64,000 nt of DNA from Oricola sp. (GCF_022763245.1 NZ_JALEGV010000012.1:372001-436000), one strand, 5' to 3'. Positions 30,206-39,455 are shown, counted from the first letter of the stretch. Notes: generated from the sequence alone by a model not told the origin. Numbers and translations are program-made.

Positions 30206-31246
30206 TCAGCCGTCGTCGCCGAACAGGTTCGACTGCATCGCCGCGAGATCCTTCGGCGCATCCAGCCCGAGATGCGTCCACGCATGCGCGGTCAGCAACC
30301 GGCCGCGCGGCGTGCGCTGGATGAAGCCCTGCTGCAGCAGGAACGGCTCGATGATGTCCTCGATCGCGTCGCGCGGTTCCGAGAGCGCCGCCGAGATCGT
30401 TTCGATACCGACCGGCCCGCCGCCGAAATTCTTCGCGATCATGGTGAGATAACGCCGGTCGAGCATGTCGAGGCCGATCGCGTCGACGTCGAGCCGGGTG
30501 AGCGCCTCGTCGGCGATGGTCCGCGTCACCTCCGGCGCCCTGGCCACGTCGGCGAAGTCGCGCACCCGGCGCAAGAGCCGTCCGGCGATGCGCGGCGTGC
30601 CACGCGCCCGGCGCGCCACCTCGCGCGCGCCGTCGTCGCTCATGGCGAGCCCCATGATCCGCGCCCCGCGCCGCACGATCGTCTCCAGTTCCTCGACCGT
30701 GTAGAAATCGAGCCGCACCGGGATGCCGAACCGGTCGCGCAAGGGCGTCGTCAGAAGCCCCAGCCGGGTCGTCGCCGCGACCAGCGTGAATTTCGCAAGA
30801 TCAATCTTCACCGATCGCGCGGCCGGGCCCTCGCCGATGATCAGGTCGAGCTGGAAATCCTCCATCGCCGGATAGAGGATTTCCTCCACCGCCGGACTGA
30901 GACGGTGGATCTCGTCGATGAACAGGACGTCGCGCTCTTCCAGGTTGGTCAGCAGCGCGGCAAGGTCGCCCGCCTTCGCGATCACCGGCCCGGATGTCGC
31001 ACGGAAATTGACGCCCAGTTCCTTCGCCATGATCTGCGCCAGCGTCGTCTTGCCAAGCCCGGGCGGCCCGACGAACAGCACATGGTCCAGCGCCTCGCCG
31101 CGCCCCCGCGCCGCCTCGATGAACACCTTCAGATTGGCCCGCGCCGCCGCCTGGCCGGTAAAATCGTCCAGCGTCTGCGGCCGCAGCGAGACATCGAAAT
31201 CCTCGCCGCGCTTTTCCGCGGATATCAGTCGCGCGTCGTCACTCAT
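30206..31246 (-). CDS. ruvB: Holliday junction helicase subunit RuvB
   Basis: AAA+ motor that drives branch migration of Holliday junctions with RuvA. It has 346 residues, standard length. Walker A GPPGLGKT at 60-67, Walker [17 protein letters not shown], sensor [18 protein letters not shown]-terminal winged helix with [15 protein letters not shown]. It lies 42 nt after ruvA. Its 3' end is only 4 nt from the end of the convergent LysR gene. Confidence 0.98.
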   Translation of the reverse strand: MSDDARLISAEKRGEDFDVSLRPQTLDDFTGQAAARANLKVFIEAARGRGEALDHVLFVGPPGLGKTTLAQIMAKELGVNFRATSGPVIAKAGDLAALLTNLEERDVLFIDEIHRLSPAVEEILYPAMEDFQLDLIIGEGPAARSVKIDLAKFTLVAATTRLGLLTTPLRDRFGIPVRLDFYTVEELETIVRRGARIMGLAMSDDGAREVARRARGTPRIAGRLLRRVRDFADVARAPEVTRTIADEALTRLDVDAIGLDMLDRRYLTMIAKNFGGGPVGIETISAALSEPRDAIEDIIEPFLLQQGFIQRTPRGRLLTAHAWTHLGLDAPKDLAAMQSNLFGDDG

Positions 31247-31288
31247 GGGTGGTCAATTGCACCCTCGAACCGTTCGCACAAGTCGGCG

Positions 31289-31903
31289 TCATTTCGACAA
31301 CTCCTTCAGCCCCAGGCGGATGAGCTTCGCGCTGTCGGCGCCCTCGCCGGCCTCCTTGACCGCTGCCGCCACCGCGTTGGCGGCCTGGTCGCGGCTGTAG
31401 CCGAGATTGGAGAGCGCCGAGACCGCGTCCGAGATCGGCCCGGCGGCGACGCCTTCGCCCAGTTCCTGCTTCAGTCCGATCGTGCCCGACGCATCACCCG
31501 CATAGGCCGGCGCCTTCGTCTTCAGTTCGGAGACGATGCGCTGCGCCACTTTCGGCCCGATCCCCGGCGCGCGCGCCACCATGGCCTTGTCCTGCAGGGC
31601 GATCGCATTGGCGAGGTCGCCCGTCGACAGCGTCGACAACACCGCCAAAGCCACCTTCGCCCCGACCCCCTGCACGCTCTGCAAGAGCCGGAACCACTCG
31701 CGCTCCAGCCGCGTGGCAAAGCCGTAGAGGCGGATCATGTCCTCGCGCACATAGGTCTCGATATGCAGCACCGCCGCCTCGCCCTCGCTCAGCCCGGCCA
31801 ATACCCGCGCCGGACAAAACGCGACATAGCCGACGCCGTGTACGTCGATGATCGCGTGATCCTCGCCGATCTCGTCGACCGTGCCTTTCAGTTTTCCGAT
31901 CAT
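31289..31903 (-). CDS. ruvA: Holliday junction DNA-binding subunit RuvA
   Basis: Binds Holliday junctions and loads RuvB. From the ATG at 31903 it has 204 residues, as expected: an OB fold at the start ([20 protein letters not shown]), tandem helix-hairpin-helix motifs ([37 protein letters not shown]), a flexible linker and the C-terminal RuvB-binding domain ([20 protein letters not shown]). Its start codon overlaps the toxin stop codon by 4 nt (ATGA), so its translation is likely coupled to the toxin gene. Confidence 0.97.
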   Translation of the reverse strand: MIGKLKGTVDEIGEDHAIIDVHGVGYVAFCPARVLAGLSEGEAAVLHIETYVREDMIRLYGFATRLEREWFRLLQSVQGVGAKVALAVLSTLSTGDLANAIALQDKAMVARAPGIGPKVAQRIVSELKTKAPAYAGDASGTIGLKQELGEGVAAGPISDAVSALSNLGYSRDQAANAVAAAVKEAGEGADSAKLIRLGLKELSK

Positions 31904-32313
31904 GGGTGCGTATCCGGTGCAATAATGTCGAGATCTGGGAAATAGGTGCGATAGACGCTCGGATCGCGCGTCAGGATGCCGTATTCGCCGACCGACGCAT
32001 GCGCCCCGATCAGGAAATCCGGCAAGGTCCGCTCGCGCCTTCCGCCACTCTGACGATAGCGCCTGTGCGCGACGGCCGCCCGATAACTGACGGTCTCGGG
32101 AATGGGTTCGTACTTCATCGGCGTCCCGGCGAGGAACGACACATAGTCTGCCTCGCTTCGAAAACTGTATGCGAACTCCGAGGCGATAACGACGTTGAAG
32201 AGGATGTCGCCATGCCGTTTCACCTCGACCAGCTTTCTGACCGACCAGTCGAACCATTTCGTTTCCGGCGCGGCGATGTCGAGCAGGATATTCGAATCAA
32301 TCAGGGTCGCCAA
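31900..32313 (-). CDS. vapC: PIN-domain ribonuclease toxin, VapC type
   Basis: Probable RNase toxin of a type II toxin-antitoxin pair, 137 residues. The four PIN acidic residues are present: Asp6 ([12 protein letters not shown]), Glu46 ([11 protein letters not shown]), Asp99 ([11 protein letters not shown]) and Asp117 ([16 protein letters not shown]), so it looks catalytically intact. It overlaps the antitoxin gene by 17 nt upstream and ruvA by 4 nt downstream, and thus is embedded in the ruvC-ruvA transcription unit. Family targets are tRNAs or rRNA; the target here is unknown. Confidence 0.9.
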   Translation of the reverse strand: MATLIDSNILLDIAAPETKWFDWSVRKLVEVKRHGDILFNVVIASEFAYSFRSEADYVSFLAGTPMKYEPIPETVSYRAAVAHRRYRQSGGRRERTLPDFLIGAHASVGEYGILTRDPSVYRTYFPDLDIIAPDTHP

Positions 32314-32563
32314 TGCGTCGTCCCCGCGTCGCCAGCATCACGTCATCCGTCGTGACGGATGGGTCGCCCGTTCCTCGAACCCTCTCGATCCATTTCTTCA
32401 AACGCTCGACGCTCGGGTCGCTGTCGGCGCTCCCGTCGATACGGATGATCTCGACATGACCTAGCGCGCCTTCGACGAAATCCACTTCGCTCCCGGGCAC
32501 GATTCCCAGCTTGTCGCGAATGGCCTTCGGAATGGTCACCTGGCCTTTTTCCGTCACGCGCAT
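32297..32563 (-). CDS. vapB: AbrB/SpoVT-type antitoxin, VapB-like
   Basis: Antitoxin partner, 88 residues. The N-terminal swapped-hairpin DNA-binding fold is typical of the AbrB/MazE group (MRVTEKGQVTIPKAIRDKLG then VPGSEVDF). The C-terminal tail (SVERLKKWIERVRGTGDPSV) is helical and charged, as expected for a region that blocks the PIN active site. It overlaps the toxin gene by 17 nt. A short AT-rich stretch upstream (32564-32617) could hold its own promoter and operator. Confidence 0.9.
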   Translation of the reverse strand: MRVTEKGQVTIPKAIRDKLGIVPGSEVDFVEGALGHVEIIRIDGSADSDPSVERLKKWIERVRGTGDPSVTTDDVMLATRGRRIGDPD

Positions 32564-32617
32564 GGTAATACTCCTTCAGTAATACCTAAGCGGCAAAACG
32601 GAACAAGTCAAGAACAT

Positions 32618-33130
32618 CTACACTGTCGCCAACCTCGCCCGTTGGACCGCGCTCATGCGGTGATGGGAATGGCAGATGGCGATGGCGATGGCGTCCGCGG
32701 CGTCGTCGGTGTCGAACGTCGCCTTTGGCAGCAGCACCTTGACCATCATGTGGATCTGCTTCTTGTCGCCGTGGCCAACGCCGATGACCGCCTTCTTCAC
32801 CGCGTTCGGCGCGTATTCGGCGACCGGGAGGCCGGCCTGCGCCGGCGCAAGCATCACCACGCCGCGCGCCTGTCCGAGCTTCAACGTCGCCGTGGCGTCG
32901 CGGTTGACGAAGGTCTGCTCGACGGCCGCCTCGTGCGGCATGTGCGCGTGCAGCACCCCGGCCAGCCCGTCATGCAACTGGCAGAGCCTCGACGCGAGAT
33001 CGCCCTTGTCGTCGGAACGGATCGTGCCGGACGCCACGAAATGCAGGCTGTTGCCGAGGCTCTCGACAATGCCCCAACCGGTCCGGCGCAAGCCCGGATC
33101 GATGCCGATGATGCGAATCGTCTGTCCCAT
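32618..33130 (-). CDS. ruvC: Holliday junction resolvase RuvC
   Basis: Endonuclease that cuts Holliday junctions. From the ATG at 33130 (GGAGGCGAC directly upstream) it has 170 residues. The acidic catalytic residues are visible in [12 protein letters not shown] (Asp11), [20 protein letters not shown] and the C-terminal [15 protein letters not shown]. It leads the ruvC-vapB-vapC-ruvA-ruvB series. In most relatives ruvA follows ruvC directly; here two genes intervene. Confidence 0.97.
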   Translation of the reverse strand: MGQTIRIIGIDPGLRRTGWGIVESLGNSLHFVASGTIRSDDKGDLASRLCQLHDGLAGVLHAHMPHEAAVEQTFVNRDATATLKLGQARGVVMLAPAQAGLPVAEYAPNAVKKAVIGVGHGDKKQIHMMVKVLLPKATFDTDDAADAIAIAICHSHHRMSAVQRARLATV

Positions 33131-33264
33131 GTCGCCTCCGTCCATTACCTAGCCTGTGCCACGCCGGATGTGAACAAAAAGAAAACATGAGGTTCGGCTT
33201 GCCCTCGGGCATCCGCCATGCGATGCCACGGCGTCCTTTCTCCTGCGCATTCGGGAACCCTTCC

Positions 33265-34023
33265 GTGACGGTCTTCGGCATTCCGCTCGACGCTGCCTTC
33301 ATCACGCTTCTGGCCGCCATCGCGGTGGCGGGCGTCGTGCGCGGATTTTCCGGCTTCGGCTCGGGCATGATCGTCGGCCCGGTCGGCGCGATGACCTTCG
33401 GCCCGCAAGTCGCCATCGTCGTGCTGCTGGTGATCGACACGCTGCCGATGGTGCCGCTGATCGTCAGTTCGGCGCGCAAGGTGAGCATGCGCGAACTCCT
33501 GCCGGTCGTCGCCGGCTACGGCCTGCTCGTGCCGATCGGCATCTGGATCCTGAAGACGGGCGACACCACCATGCTGCGCTGGTCGATGTCGACCGTGATC
33601 CTGATCGCGGCCGTCCTGCTCTGGTCGGGCTGGTGCTACCGCGGTCCGCGCAACGTCGCGGTGCGCCTCGGCGTCGGCGGCATGTCCGGCTTTCTCGGCG
33701 GTGCCTGCGCCGTCGCCGGCCCGCCGGTCATCCTCTACTGGATGGCGCTTTCGACCGGCGCCGGCCTCGTGCGCGCCAATCTGTTGATCTATTTCGCGAT
33801 CACGCAGCTCCTGTCGGGAACGGGACTGCTCGTCGCCGGCATCCTGACCAAGCAGTCCATCCTGCTCGGCGCGCTGTGCACGCCCGCCTATCTGGCGGGC
33901 TTGCTGGTCGGCGCACGCCTGTTCGGCTTTGCCAGCGACAAGGCCTATCGCCGCGTCGCGCTGACCATCGTCATCGCCGCGGCGATCCTGACCCTGCCCG
34001 CGCTGGACGCGCTGCGCGGCTGA
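33265..34023 (+). CDS. TauE/SafE-family (TSUP) sulfite/organosulfonate exporter-like protein
   Basis: Inner-membrane transporter of about 252 residues with 7-8 hydrophobic segments. The N-terminal GVVRGFSGFGSGMIVGPVGA and the central GVGGMSGFLGGACAVAGPPV are the two duplicated TSUP signature loops. The GTG at 33265 starts directly before the first helix; ATGs at 33187 and 33223 would add a basic, non-conserved lead and have no clear ribosome site, so the start is uncertain. Substrates of the family are sulfite, sulfoacetate and the like; nothing nearby points to one. It is divergent from ruvC. Confidence 0.87.
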   Translation: MTVFGIPLDAAFITLLAAIAVAGVVRGFSGFGSGMIVGPVGAMTFGPQVAIVVLLVIDTLPMVPLIVSSARKVSMRELLPVVAGYGLLVPIGIWILKTGDTTMLRWSMSTVILIAAVLLWSGWCYRGPRNVAVRLGVGGMSGFLGGACAVAGPPVILYWMALSTGAGLVRANLLIYFAITQLLSGTGLLVAGILTKQSILLGALCTPAYLAGLLVGARLFGFASDKAYRRVALTIVIAAAILTLPALDALRG

Positions 34024-34026
34024 GCG

Positions 34027-34779
34027 TTACGCCGACAGCTTCTCCATCACGTCCTCGGCGATGTCCTCATTGGAATAGACGTTCTGTACGTCGTCATCGT
34101 CGTCGAGCGCGTCGAGAAGCTTCATCAGCGTGGAGGCCTTGTCCTCGTCCACCGGCGTCCGGTTCTGCGGCTTCCAGATGACGTTGACCGATTCCGGCGC
34201 GCCGAGCGCCTCTTCCAGCGCCGTCGACACCGCGCCGATGTCCTCGAAGGCACAGGTGATGGTGTGGCCTTCCTCGTCGCTCTCGGCATCCTCGGCACCG
34301 GCCTCGATGGCCGCTTCCATGATCGCGTCGGCGTCGCCGGCTTCCGGCTTGTAGACGATCTCGCCCACCCGGTCGAACATGAAGGAGACCGAACCCGTCT
34401 CGCCCAGCGACCCGCCATTCTTCGAGAAGCAGGCGCGGATGTTGGAGGCGGAGCGGTTGAGGTTGTCGGTCAGCGCCTCGACGATGACGGCCACGCCGCC
34501 CGGGCCGTAGCCCTCGTAGCGCATTTCCTTGTAGTCCTCGCCGTCGCCGCCGACGCCCTTGTTGATGGCGCGCTGGATGTTGTCCTTGGGCATCGACTGG
34601 CCCTTGGCGTTGGCCACGGCCAGCCGCAGGCGCGGGTTCATGTCCGGATCGCTGACGCCGGCGCCCATCTTGACCGCCACGGTGATCTCCTTCGAAAGCC
34701 GCGAGAACAGCTTCGAGCGGGCCGCGTCCTGGCGTCCCTTGCGGTGCATGATGTTCTTGAATTTAGAATGACCGGCCAT
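34027..34779 (-). CDS. yebC: YebC/PmpR-family transcriptional/translation regulator
   Basis: Conserved regulator of about 250 residues, start at 34779 with GGGGAG upstream. The family signature [20 protein letters not shown] opens the protein, followed by the acidic central domain ([20 protein letters not shown]) and YNED-like end ([15 protein letters not shown]). Members bind DNA as quorum or RuvC-associated regulators, and some are now known to help ribosomes at proline stretches. It commonly precedes ruvC, as here (with the exporter gene between, on the other strand). Confidence 0.95.
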   Translation of the reverse strand: MAGHSKFKNIMHRKGRQDAARSKLFSRLSKEITVAVKMGAGVSDPDMNPRLRLAVANAKGQSMPKDNIQRAINKGVGGDGEDYKEMRYEGYGPGGVAVIVEALTDNLNRSASNIRACFSKNGGSLGETGSVSFMFDRVGEIVYKPEAGDADAIMEAAIEAGAEDAESDEEGHTITCAFEDIGAVSTALEEALGAPESVNVIWKPQNRTPVDEDKASTLMKLLDALDDDDDVQNVYSNEDIAEDVMEKLSA

Positions 34780-34980
34780 GGTCTCCCCTGCGATCTTCGA
34801 TGAGTGGAAAATTGCGCGGCTTATATGAGAGTTCGGCCGCATCGTCCAGCGGGGCGCGACATGATCGAATCCGGAACGAGGCGTCGCGCCCCGCTGACTG
34901 CTTTGTGATTCGCCAAGCGGCCGCCACCGCCTACAATCAATCAAAGGACTTGCCCGAGAAAACCGCCGGAGAAGCCGCCC

Positions 34981-35847
34981 ATGCGCCCGTTTCGCTCGCT
35001 GTTCGCCATTGCGTCCATGTGCCTCGCCACGCTGGCGGCCTTGAGTCCCGCCAACGCGCAGGAGGGCGGCGAAGGGCAGCCGGTCAGCCAGTGCCTCGCC
35101 GTCGCACGCGCCCTTCCGCCGGCCTTTCCCAGGGTGATCTACGCCTCGGCCAGCGCCTCGGAAAATCCGCTGGCGATGGCGCAGGGCGTGACGATCACCT
35201 TCCAGGGGCATTCCACCTATACGATCGAGACACCGGCCGGCGTGCTCATCGCCACCGATTTCTCCGGCTTCTACGGCGCCGACCCGCTGCCGCGCATCGT
35301 CACCATGAACCGCGCCCATTCCTCGCATTATACGCTGAACCCCGCAGCGGGGATCGAAGTCGTGCTGCCGGGCTGGAACCCGGACGGACCGGAACCGGCC
35401 GATCATCATGTCGTCGTTGACGACGTCTATGTGCGCAACGTGACGACCGACATCCGCGGCTGGGGGGATGGCGGCATGGTCCCGGACGCCAATTCCATCT
35501 TCATCTTCGAGACGGCAGGCCTTTGCATCGGCCATCTCGGCCACCTGCATCACGAACTGACCGACGCCCACTACGCCGAGATCGGCCGACTCGACATCGT
35601 CATGGTGCCGGTCGATGGCGGGCTGACCCTGTCGCATACCGGCATGGCGGAGATCACCAACCGGCTGCGCTCCTCCATCGTCCTGCCGATGCATCTGCGC
35701 GGCACGCGGCTGGAGACCTACCTGTCGATGATGCGCCAGGAATTCGCGGTCGAGCATCTCGACGGCGATTCCATCACGGTCACGGTGCGCGACCTGCCGA
35801 AACGCCCGACGGTCATGGTTCCGGCCAATTTGAACTTCAGGGGATAG
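34981..35847 (+). CDS. Secreted MBL-fold metallo-hydrolase
   Basis: A protein of 288 residues with a signal peptide ([20 protein letters not shown], cleavage about 27) and a metallo-beta-lactamase fold similar to the UlaG group. [20 protein letters not shown] opens the fold; the expected second histidine motif appears as [12 protein letters not shown] rather than a canonical HxHxDH, and GHLHHELTD and LPMHLRG follow. The altered first metal motif means the exact activity is open. It is 27 nt upstream of a small secreted protein, so the two are probably co-transcribed. Confidence 0.85.
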   Translation: MRPFRSLFAIASMCLATLAALSPANAQEGGEGQPVSQCLAVARALPPAFPRVIYASASASENPLAMAQGVTITFQGHSTYTIETPAGVLIATDFSGFYGADPLPRIVTMNRAHSSHYTLNPAAGIEVVLPGWNPDGPEPADHHVVVDDVYVRNVTTDIRGWGDGGMVPDANSIFIFETAGLCIGHLGHLHHELTDAHYAEIGRLDIVMVPVDGGLTLSHTGMAEITNRLRSSIVLPMHLRGTRLETYLSMMRQEFAVEHLDGDSITVTVRDLPKRPTVMVPANLNFRG

Positions 35848-35874
35848 GTCTCCGCTTACATTCGAGGGCTCGCC

Positions 35875-36231
35875 ATGAACCTGACCATTCGCAATCTCGC
35901 CCGCATCGCCGCCGCCTCCGGCCTGGCGCTTGCGCTCACCTCCCAGGCGGGCGCCGTCACGCGCATCCGCGCCGACCTCAATTCCTGCGCGACGGTGCAG
36001 CAAACCATCATCCGCAACGGCTCGGCGGTCGTTCGCTATCCGTCGACCCGCGTCGCGAACTACTTCCTCTACGATCGCTACGAAAGCCCGCGCGCGTCCT
36101 GCCCGATCGGCGAGCGCCATGTCGCGCATACGGTGCCGACGAAGGACAATCCGCGCTGCGTCGTCTACAATTGCGAAGTGGTCAAGCCACTCTTCCCATT
36201 CGACGACGACCGGCCGCGATACCGCCCCTGA
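35875..36231 (+). CDS. Small secreted protein of unknown function
   Basis: 118 residues, not assigned to a named family. Signal peptide [20 protein letters not shown] (cleavage about 27). The mature part has four cysteines ([22 protein letters not shown]), likely two disulphides, and a conserved-looking core [20 protein letters not shown]. The C-terminus is Pro/Asp/Arg-rich. It follows the MBL-fold gene on the same strand and converges on the phosphoesterase gene, 15 nt away. Confidence 0.8.
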   Translation: MNLTIRNLARIAAASGLALALTSQAGAVTRIRADLNSCATVQQTIIRNGSAVVRYPSTRVANYFLYDRYESPRASCPIGERHVAHTVPTKDNPRCVVYNCEVVKPLFPFDDDRPRYRP

Positions 36232-36246
36232 TCGTCGGACCGGCGC

Positions 36247-37068
36247 CTACCACCAGTCCGGAACGGTCTCCGCGAGACGCGGTCCGAGCCTGAGCGGGGC
36301 GACCTGCTCGGCCAGCCCCGTGCGGTCGGAAATCTCCACGGCCACGCCGCAGATCGTCGCCGGGCCGCTGGCCGCCTCGAAGCGGCCCTTGGGAATCTTC
36401 GACAGGAACCGGTTCAAGGGCTCCTCCTTGTCCATGCCGAGCGAGGAATCGTAGTCGCCGCACATTCCGGCATCCGACATGTAGGCCGTGCCGCCGTCGA
36501 GGATCTGGTGATCGGCGGTCGGCGTATGCGTGTGCGTGCCGACGACGAGGCTGGCCCGCCCGTCGACGAAATGGCCGAAACAGACCTTCTCCGACGTCGC
36601 CTCGGCGTGGAAATCGAACACCACGGCGTCGAATTCCGTTCCCAGCCCGCCGGACTTCAGCTGTTCCTCGGCACAGGCGAAGGGGTCGTCGAGATCCGGC
36701 GCCATGAAGACGCGTCCCATGATGTTGGACACCATCACGCGCGCGCCATTGCGCGCGTCATAGACGCCCATGCCCTTGCCCGGCGCTGTGCCGGGGAAAT
36801 TGGCCGGACGCAGGAATTGCGGGTGCCGCTCGGCGAAGACCAGCGCCTCGCGCTGGTCCCAGACATGGTTGCCCGTGGTCACGACGTCGGCGCCGGCGTC
36901 CAGCGTCTCGGTCAGGATCGATTCCGTGATCCCGAAGCCGCCGGCGGCGTTCTCGCCATTGACGATCACGAAGTCGAGTTTGAAGTCGGAGATCAGCCCG
37001 GGCAGCTGCGCGCAGACCGCGCTGCGTCCGGACCTGCCCACCATGTCGCCAAGAAAGAGTAGTCTCAT
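36247..37068 (-). CDS. Metallophosphoesterase, YmdB/TIGR00282 family
   Basis: Calcineurin-like phosphoesterase of 273 residues; YmdB of Bacillus hydrolyses 2',3'-cyclic nucleotides. Metal-binding motifs are MRLLFLGDMVGRSGR, VNGENAAGGFG, TTGNHVWDQ, VFDFHAEATSEK and VVGTHTHTPTAD. The length fits the family. It is 8 nt downstream of the cyclo-ligase gene on the same strand, a pairing common in rhizobia, so they share a transcript. Confidence 0.93.
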   Translation of the reverse strand: MRLLFLGDMVGRSGRSAVCAQLPGLISDFKLDFVIVNGENAAGGFGITESILTETLDAGADVVTTGNHVWDQREALVFAERHPQFLRPANFPGTAPGKGMGVYDARNGARVMVSNIMGRVFMAPDLDDPFACAEEQLKSGGLGTEFDAVVFDFHAEATSEKVCFGHFVDGRASLVVGTHTHTPTADHQILDGGTAYMSDAGMCGDYDSSLGMDKEEPLNRFLSKIPKGRFEAASGPATICGVAVEISDRTGLAEQVAPLRLGPRLAETVPDWW

Positions 37069-37076
37069 CGTCTTAC

Positions 37077-37661
37077 CTATGCCGGTCTGTCGAAGCGGCG
37101 CAAGCCGTCCTCGGTCAAAATCGCGTCGAGCGGAACGTCATGCGCTTCGGCCGGAACAGCGTCCACCTCCTGGCAGGCAAAGGCGATGCCGATCAGCCGC
37201 GGCGTCATGCCCTTGGCGCGCAGCCGCGCGATCGCCCGGTCGTAATGGCCGGCGCCGTATCCGATCCGGTTGCCCGCGGCATCGAAGGCGGCCAGCGGCA
37301 CCAGCAGGAGCTGCGGATCGAGTACCTCCGCCTCCGGGCCGGGCCCAGCAGTGCCGAACCCGGTATCGACCAGCTCCGCCCCGCGCACGAGATCGCGGAA
37401 GATGATCGTCTCGCGATCCAGAACCACCGGCAGGCAAAGCCGTCCCCCCTTTTCACGCAGAGCGAACATCAGCGGCCGGATGTCGGCCTCCGAGCGGATC
37501 GGAAAAAAGCCGGAAACCACCGTCCCCGGCTCGAAGGCGATCTCCGCGACATGCGCGGCCATTGAGAGGCTTTTTTCGATGCGCAGATCGGGCGCAATGG
37601 TGTCGCGTCTGGCCAGGCAAGCCGCGCGAAGCTCTTTCTTCGAGACTACCAATTGCGTCAT
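37077..37661 (-). CDS. 5-formyltetrahydrofolate cyclo-ligase
   Basis: Converts 5-formyl-THF with ATP to 5,10-methenyl-THF. It has 194 residues. The N-terminal SKKELRAACLARRDTIAPDL and the C-terminal GYGAGHYDRAIARLRAKGM are family hallmarks. Its start overlaps the stop codon of the upstream membrane gene (ATGA), while in relatives 6S RNA normally lies directly upstream. Proteobacterial 6S RNA and this gene form an old linkage (ygfA in E. coli). Confidence 0.94.
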   Translation of the reverse strand: MTQLVVSKKELRAACLARRDTIAPDLRIEKSLSMAAHVAEIAFEPGTVVSGFFPIRSEADIRPLMFALREKGGRLCLPVVLDRETIIFRDLVRGAELVDTGFGTAGPGPEAEVLDPQLLLVPLAAFDAAGNRIGYGAGHYDRAIARLRAKGMTPRLIGIAFACQEVDAVPAEAHDVPLDAILTEDGLRRFDRPA

Positions 37662-38395
37662 CCGCCTTCCTCGTTGCTGTTCAGCTCAGACTTTGTGGCA
37701 CCTCTACGACGCGGATCGTATCCGTAGCAACGTGTGAAGAGGCCAATCCCCGGTCCGTTCTTCCACTCGTCGTCACCGCCGAGCGACAGAAGTTCGAACC
37801 TTCGAAAACTCCAGGCAAACGGCTCGCCGTCCTTGTATGCCAGCAAGTGAAATTCCGGCTTGATGAATTGCTGCGACAACGCGACGGACCGCAAGAACGA
37901 AACCCGTTCGTGGCAATCGATTTCGCGAGCGGCCAAAGCATCCATCTGCGCCCGAAACGTCATGTCTGCCGCCAGCCAAAGGCCGGTCGAACAAAAGACG
38001 ACGGCAGCCAGCCCATACGCAAACTGCGCTATCAGCGTATCCGTGAACCGGATGATTGCGAATGCGAGGAGCGACACCGCCCCCGCGATGCCAATCGCCT
38101 TTCGCAGGAAAGGATAATTCAACACCTCCGCAAAGAAAGAAAAGACTTCGACGGGAAGCACAGCATAAGCAAACGCCCTATCTTCTATAAAAACCGCATC
38201 CGTTCTGAAATAGTCAGACGTAAGTTTAACTAAAATTAAAACTATCGAAGCCTGCACAACAAGAAGGGATAATTCGGAAAATTTCCTGCCGAAGGAAAGT
38301 CGCCTATATATTGGCACCCATGCCGCCGACCAGCAGACCAGAAACAAGCCTGCTGTGATTAGGATGAATCCGGCGTGGAGTACAAAATAGTTCAT
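37658..38395 (-). CDS. AT-richer membrane protein of unknown function inserted between 6S RNA and cyclo-ligase gene
   Basis: 245 residues, no family recognised. Four or five hydrophobic segments are visible: about 5-28 (LHAGFILITAGLFLVCWSAA), 42-60, 78-92, 98-115 and 120-145; the last 100 residues are soluble (VALSQQFIKPEFHLLAYKDG). Base use is clearly more AT-rich than in the flanking genes, especially 38160-38400, and no good ribosome site precedes the ATG at 38395. The stop codon overlaps the next start. Both features suggest a recent insertion that kept translational coupling. Confidence 0.75.
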   Translation of the reverse strand: MNYFVLHAGFILITAGLFLVCWSAAWVPIYRRLSFGRKFSELSLLVVQASIVLILVKLTSDYFRTDAVFIEDRAFAYAVLPVEVFSFFAEVLNYPFLRKAIGIAGAVSLLAFAIIRFTDTLIAQFAYGLAAVVFCSTGLWLAADMTFRAQMDALAAREIDCHERVSFLRSVALSQQFIKPEFHLLAYKDGEPFAWSFRRFELLSLGGDDEWKNGPGIGLFTRCYGYDPRRRGATKSELNSNEEGG

Positions 38396-38529
38396 CAGAA
38401 CTGCGGAAGTTAAATGGCAAAGCAGGCGGCAATTCGGTCAACCGACGCCAGAACAAGAAACTTCGAAAAGGGAGAAAGGAGACCGACCACGACAACCGGT
38501 GGAAAGCGGCATCCCGGGAACCTACTTTT

Positions 38530-38695
38530 GTAGGTGGGCGCCGTGTGCCCGGGCCCAGGAGCCCGGCCAGGGACAGCTCCCTAGAGATGCGTAAGGCCCC
38601 GGGGAAATTGTTTCCTGCCGCGGAGCGCAGTCGGCCAGAACGCGATATAGGCCTCGCCCGGCGCGAACGCCAGTGCCGACCCGCTGGGAATCACC
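38530..38695 (-). ncRNA. ssrS: 6S RNA
   Basis: Regulatory RNA that mimics an open promoter and sequesters the housekeeping RNA polymerase. Evidence is position (between zapA and the cyclo-ligase gene, with one inserted gene) and sequence: on the minus strand CTGCGCTCCGCGG matches the conserved GCGCUCCGCGG of E. coli 6S, within a GC-rich region with a GGCG-TTCG-CGCC hairpin and paired GGCCGGGCTCC / GGGCCCGGGC tracts. A small hairpin CCTAC-aaaa-GTAGG (38521-38534) marks the 3' side. Ends are estimated to about 10 nt. No convincing ORF overlaps it. Confidence 0.78.
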
Positions 38696-38729
38696 GGCAA
38701 ATTTTTTTGAAGAACCGGTCGACCCGGCC

Positions 38730-39083
38730 TCACGACATCTTCGTCGCCACCTGCTCGATCTTGCCGGCCACCGACGACAGGCGTTCCTTGAGCATGTCGT
38801 CGACCGTGTCGGCGCGATGCAGCGCCTCGTCGCGCGTGCGGCGCAGCGATTCCATCTCCGATTCCAGCCCGGAAACGCGCTTCTGCAGTTCCGACAACTC
38901 GTCCATCACCATGATGCCCGCCATCACGGTGATGCGCAGGTCGCCGATCTCCCCGAAGGACTGCTTGAGATGCCCCACATACTGGTCGAACCGGTCGGCA
39001 AGGTCCTTCAGGTGGTCTTCCTGTCCCGGGTCGCAGGCCATGCGATAGGATTTGCCGTCGATTGTTACCGTAACCTGGGACAT
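38730..39083 (-). CDS. zapA: Cell division protein ZapA
   Basis: Promotes FtsZ ring bundling. It has 117 residues: an N-terminal globular part (VTVTIDGKSYRMACDPGQED) and a C-terminal coiled coil (about 65-105, LSELQKRVSGLESEMESLRR). The stop codon lies about 35 nt before the estimated 5' end of 6S RNA. It follows a small coiled-coil gene after 99 nt. Confidence 0.93.
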   Translation of the reverse strand: MSQVTVTIDGKSYRMACDPGQEDHLKDLADRFDQYVGHLKQSFGEIGDLRITVMAGIMVMDELSELQKRVSGLESEMESLRRTRDEALHRADTVDDMLKERLSSVAGKIEQVATKMS

Positions 39084-39182
39084 GGGATCCGTCTTTCCGT
39101 CTGTGATGAAGCCTTGACGAGGTCAGGCGCAACTTTGTGATCGAAATAGGGCCTGCGCCGGTCTTCTCGGCGCCCGCCCCCG

Positions 39183-39455
39183 CTAGCGGTCGAGGACCGC
39201 GCGGATGGTCTCCATCGCCGTGACCAGGCGGCGCGAGACTTCCTTGTTGACGTCTTCCAGACGTTCGGCGCGCGCTTCGGACGCGTCCAGCTCCCCGGCG
39301 AGCCGGCTGCGATCGGAATTCATGCGCTGCACTTCCTCCTCGGCGTCGCGGTAGTTTTCGCGCACTTCGAGCTGCCGGTCGACGGCGTCTTCCAGCGATG
39401 CGACAGCCTTTTCGAGCCTGTTCAATACTTCCGAGAGCGTCTGCTCAGATGCCAT
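39183..39455 (-). CDS. DUF4164-type small coiled-coil protein
   Basis: 90 residues predicted almost entirely helical (LNRLEKAVASLEDAVDRQLE, then RSRLAGELDASEARAERLED). No catalytic motif. The pairing with zapA is usual in rhizobia, so a role in division is plausible but unproven; the DUF number is from memory. Its 5' neighbour is the divergent tkt gene; the 296-nt gap 39456-39751 holds GC-rich potential hairpins but nothing I can name. Confidence 0.85.
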   Translation of the reverse strand: MASEQTLSEVLNRLEKAVASLEDAVDRQLEVRENYRDAEEEVQRMNSDRSRLAGELDASEARAERLEDVNKEVSRRLVTAMETIRAVLDR

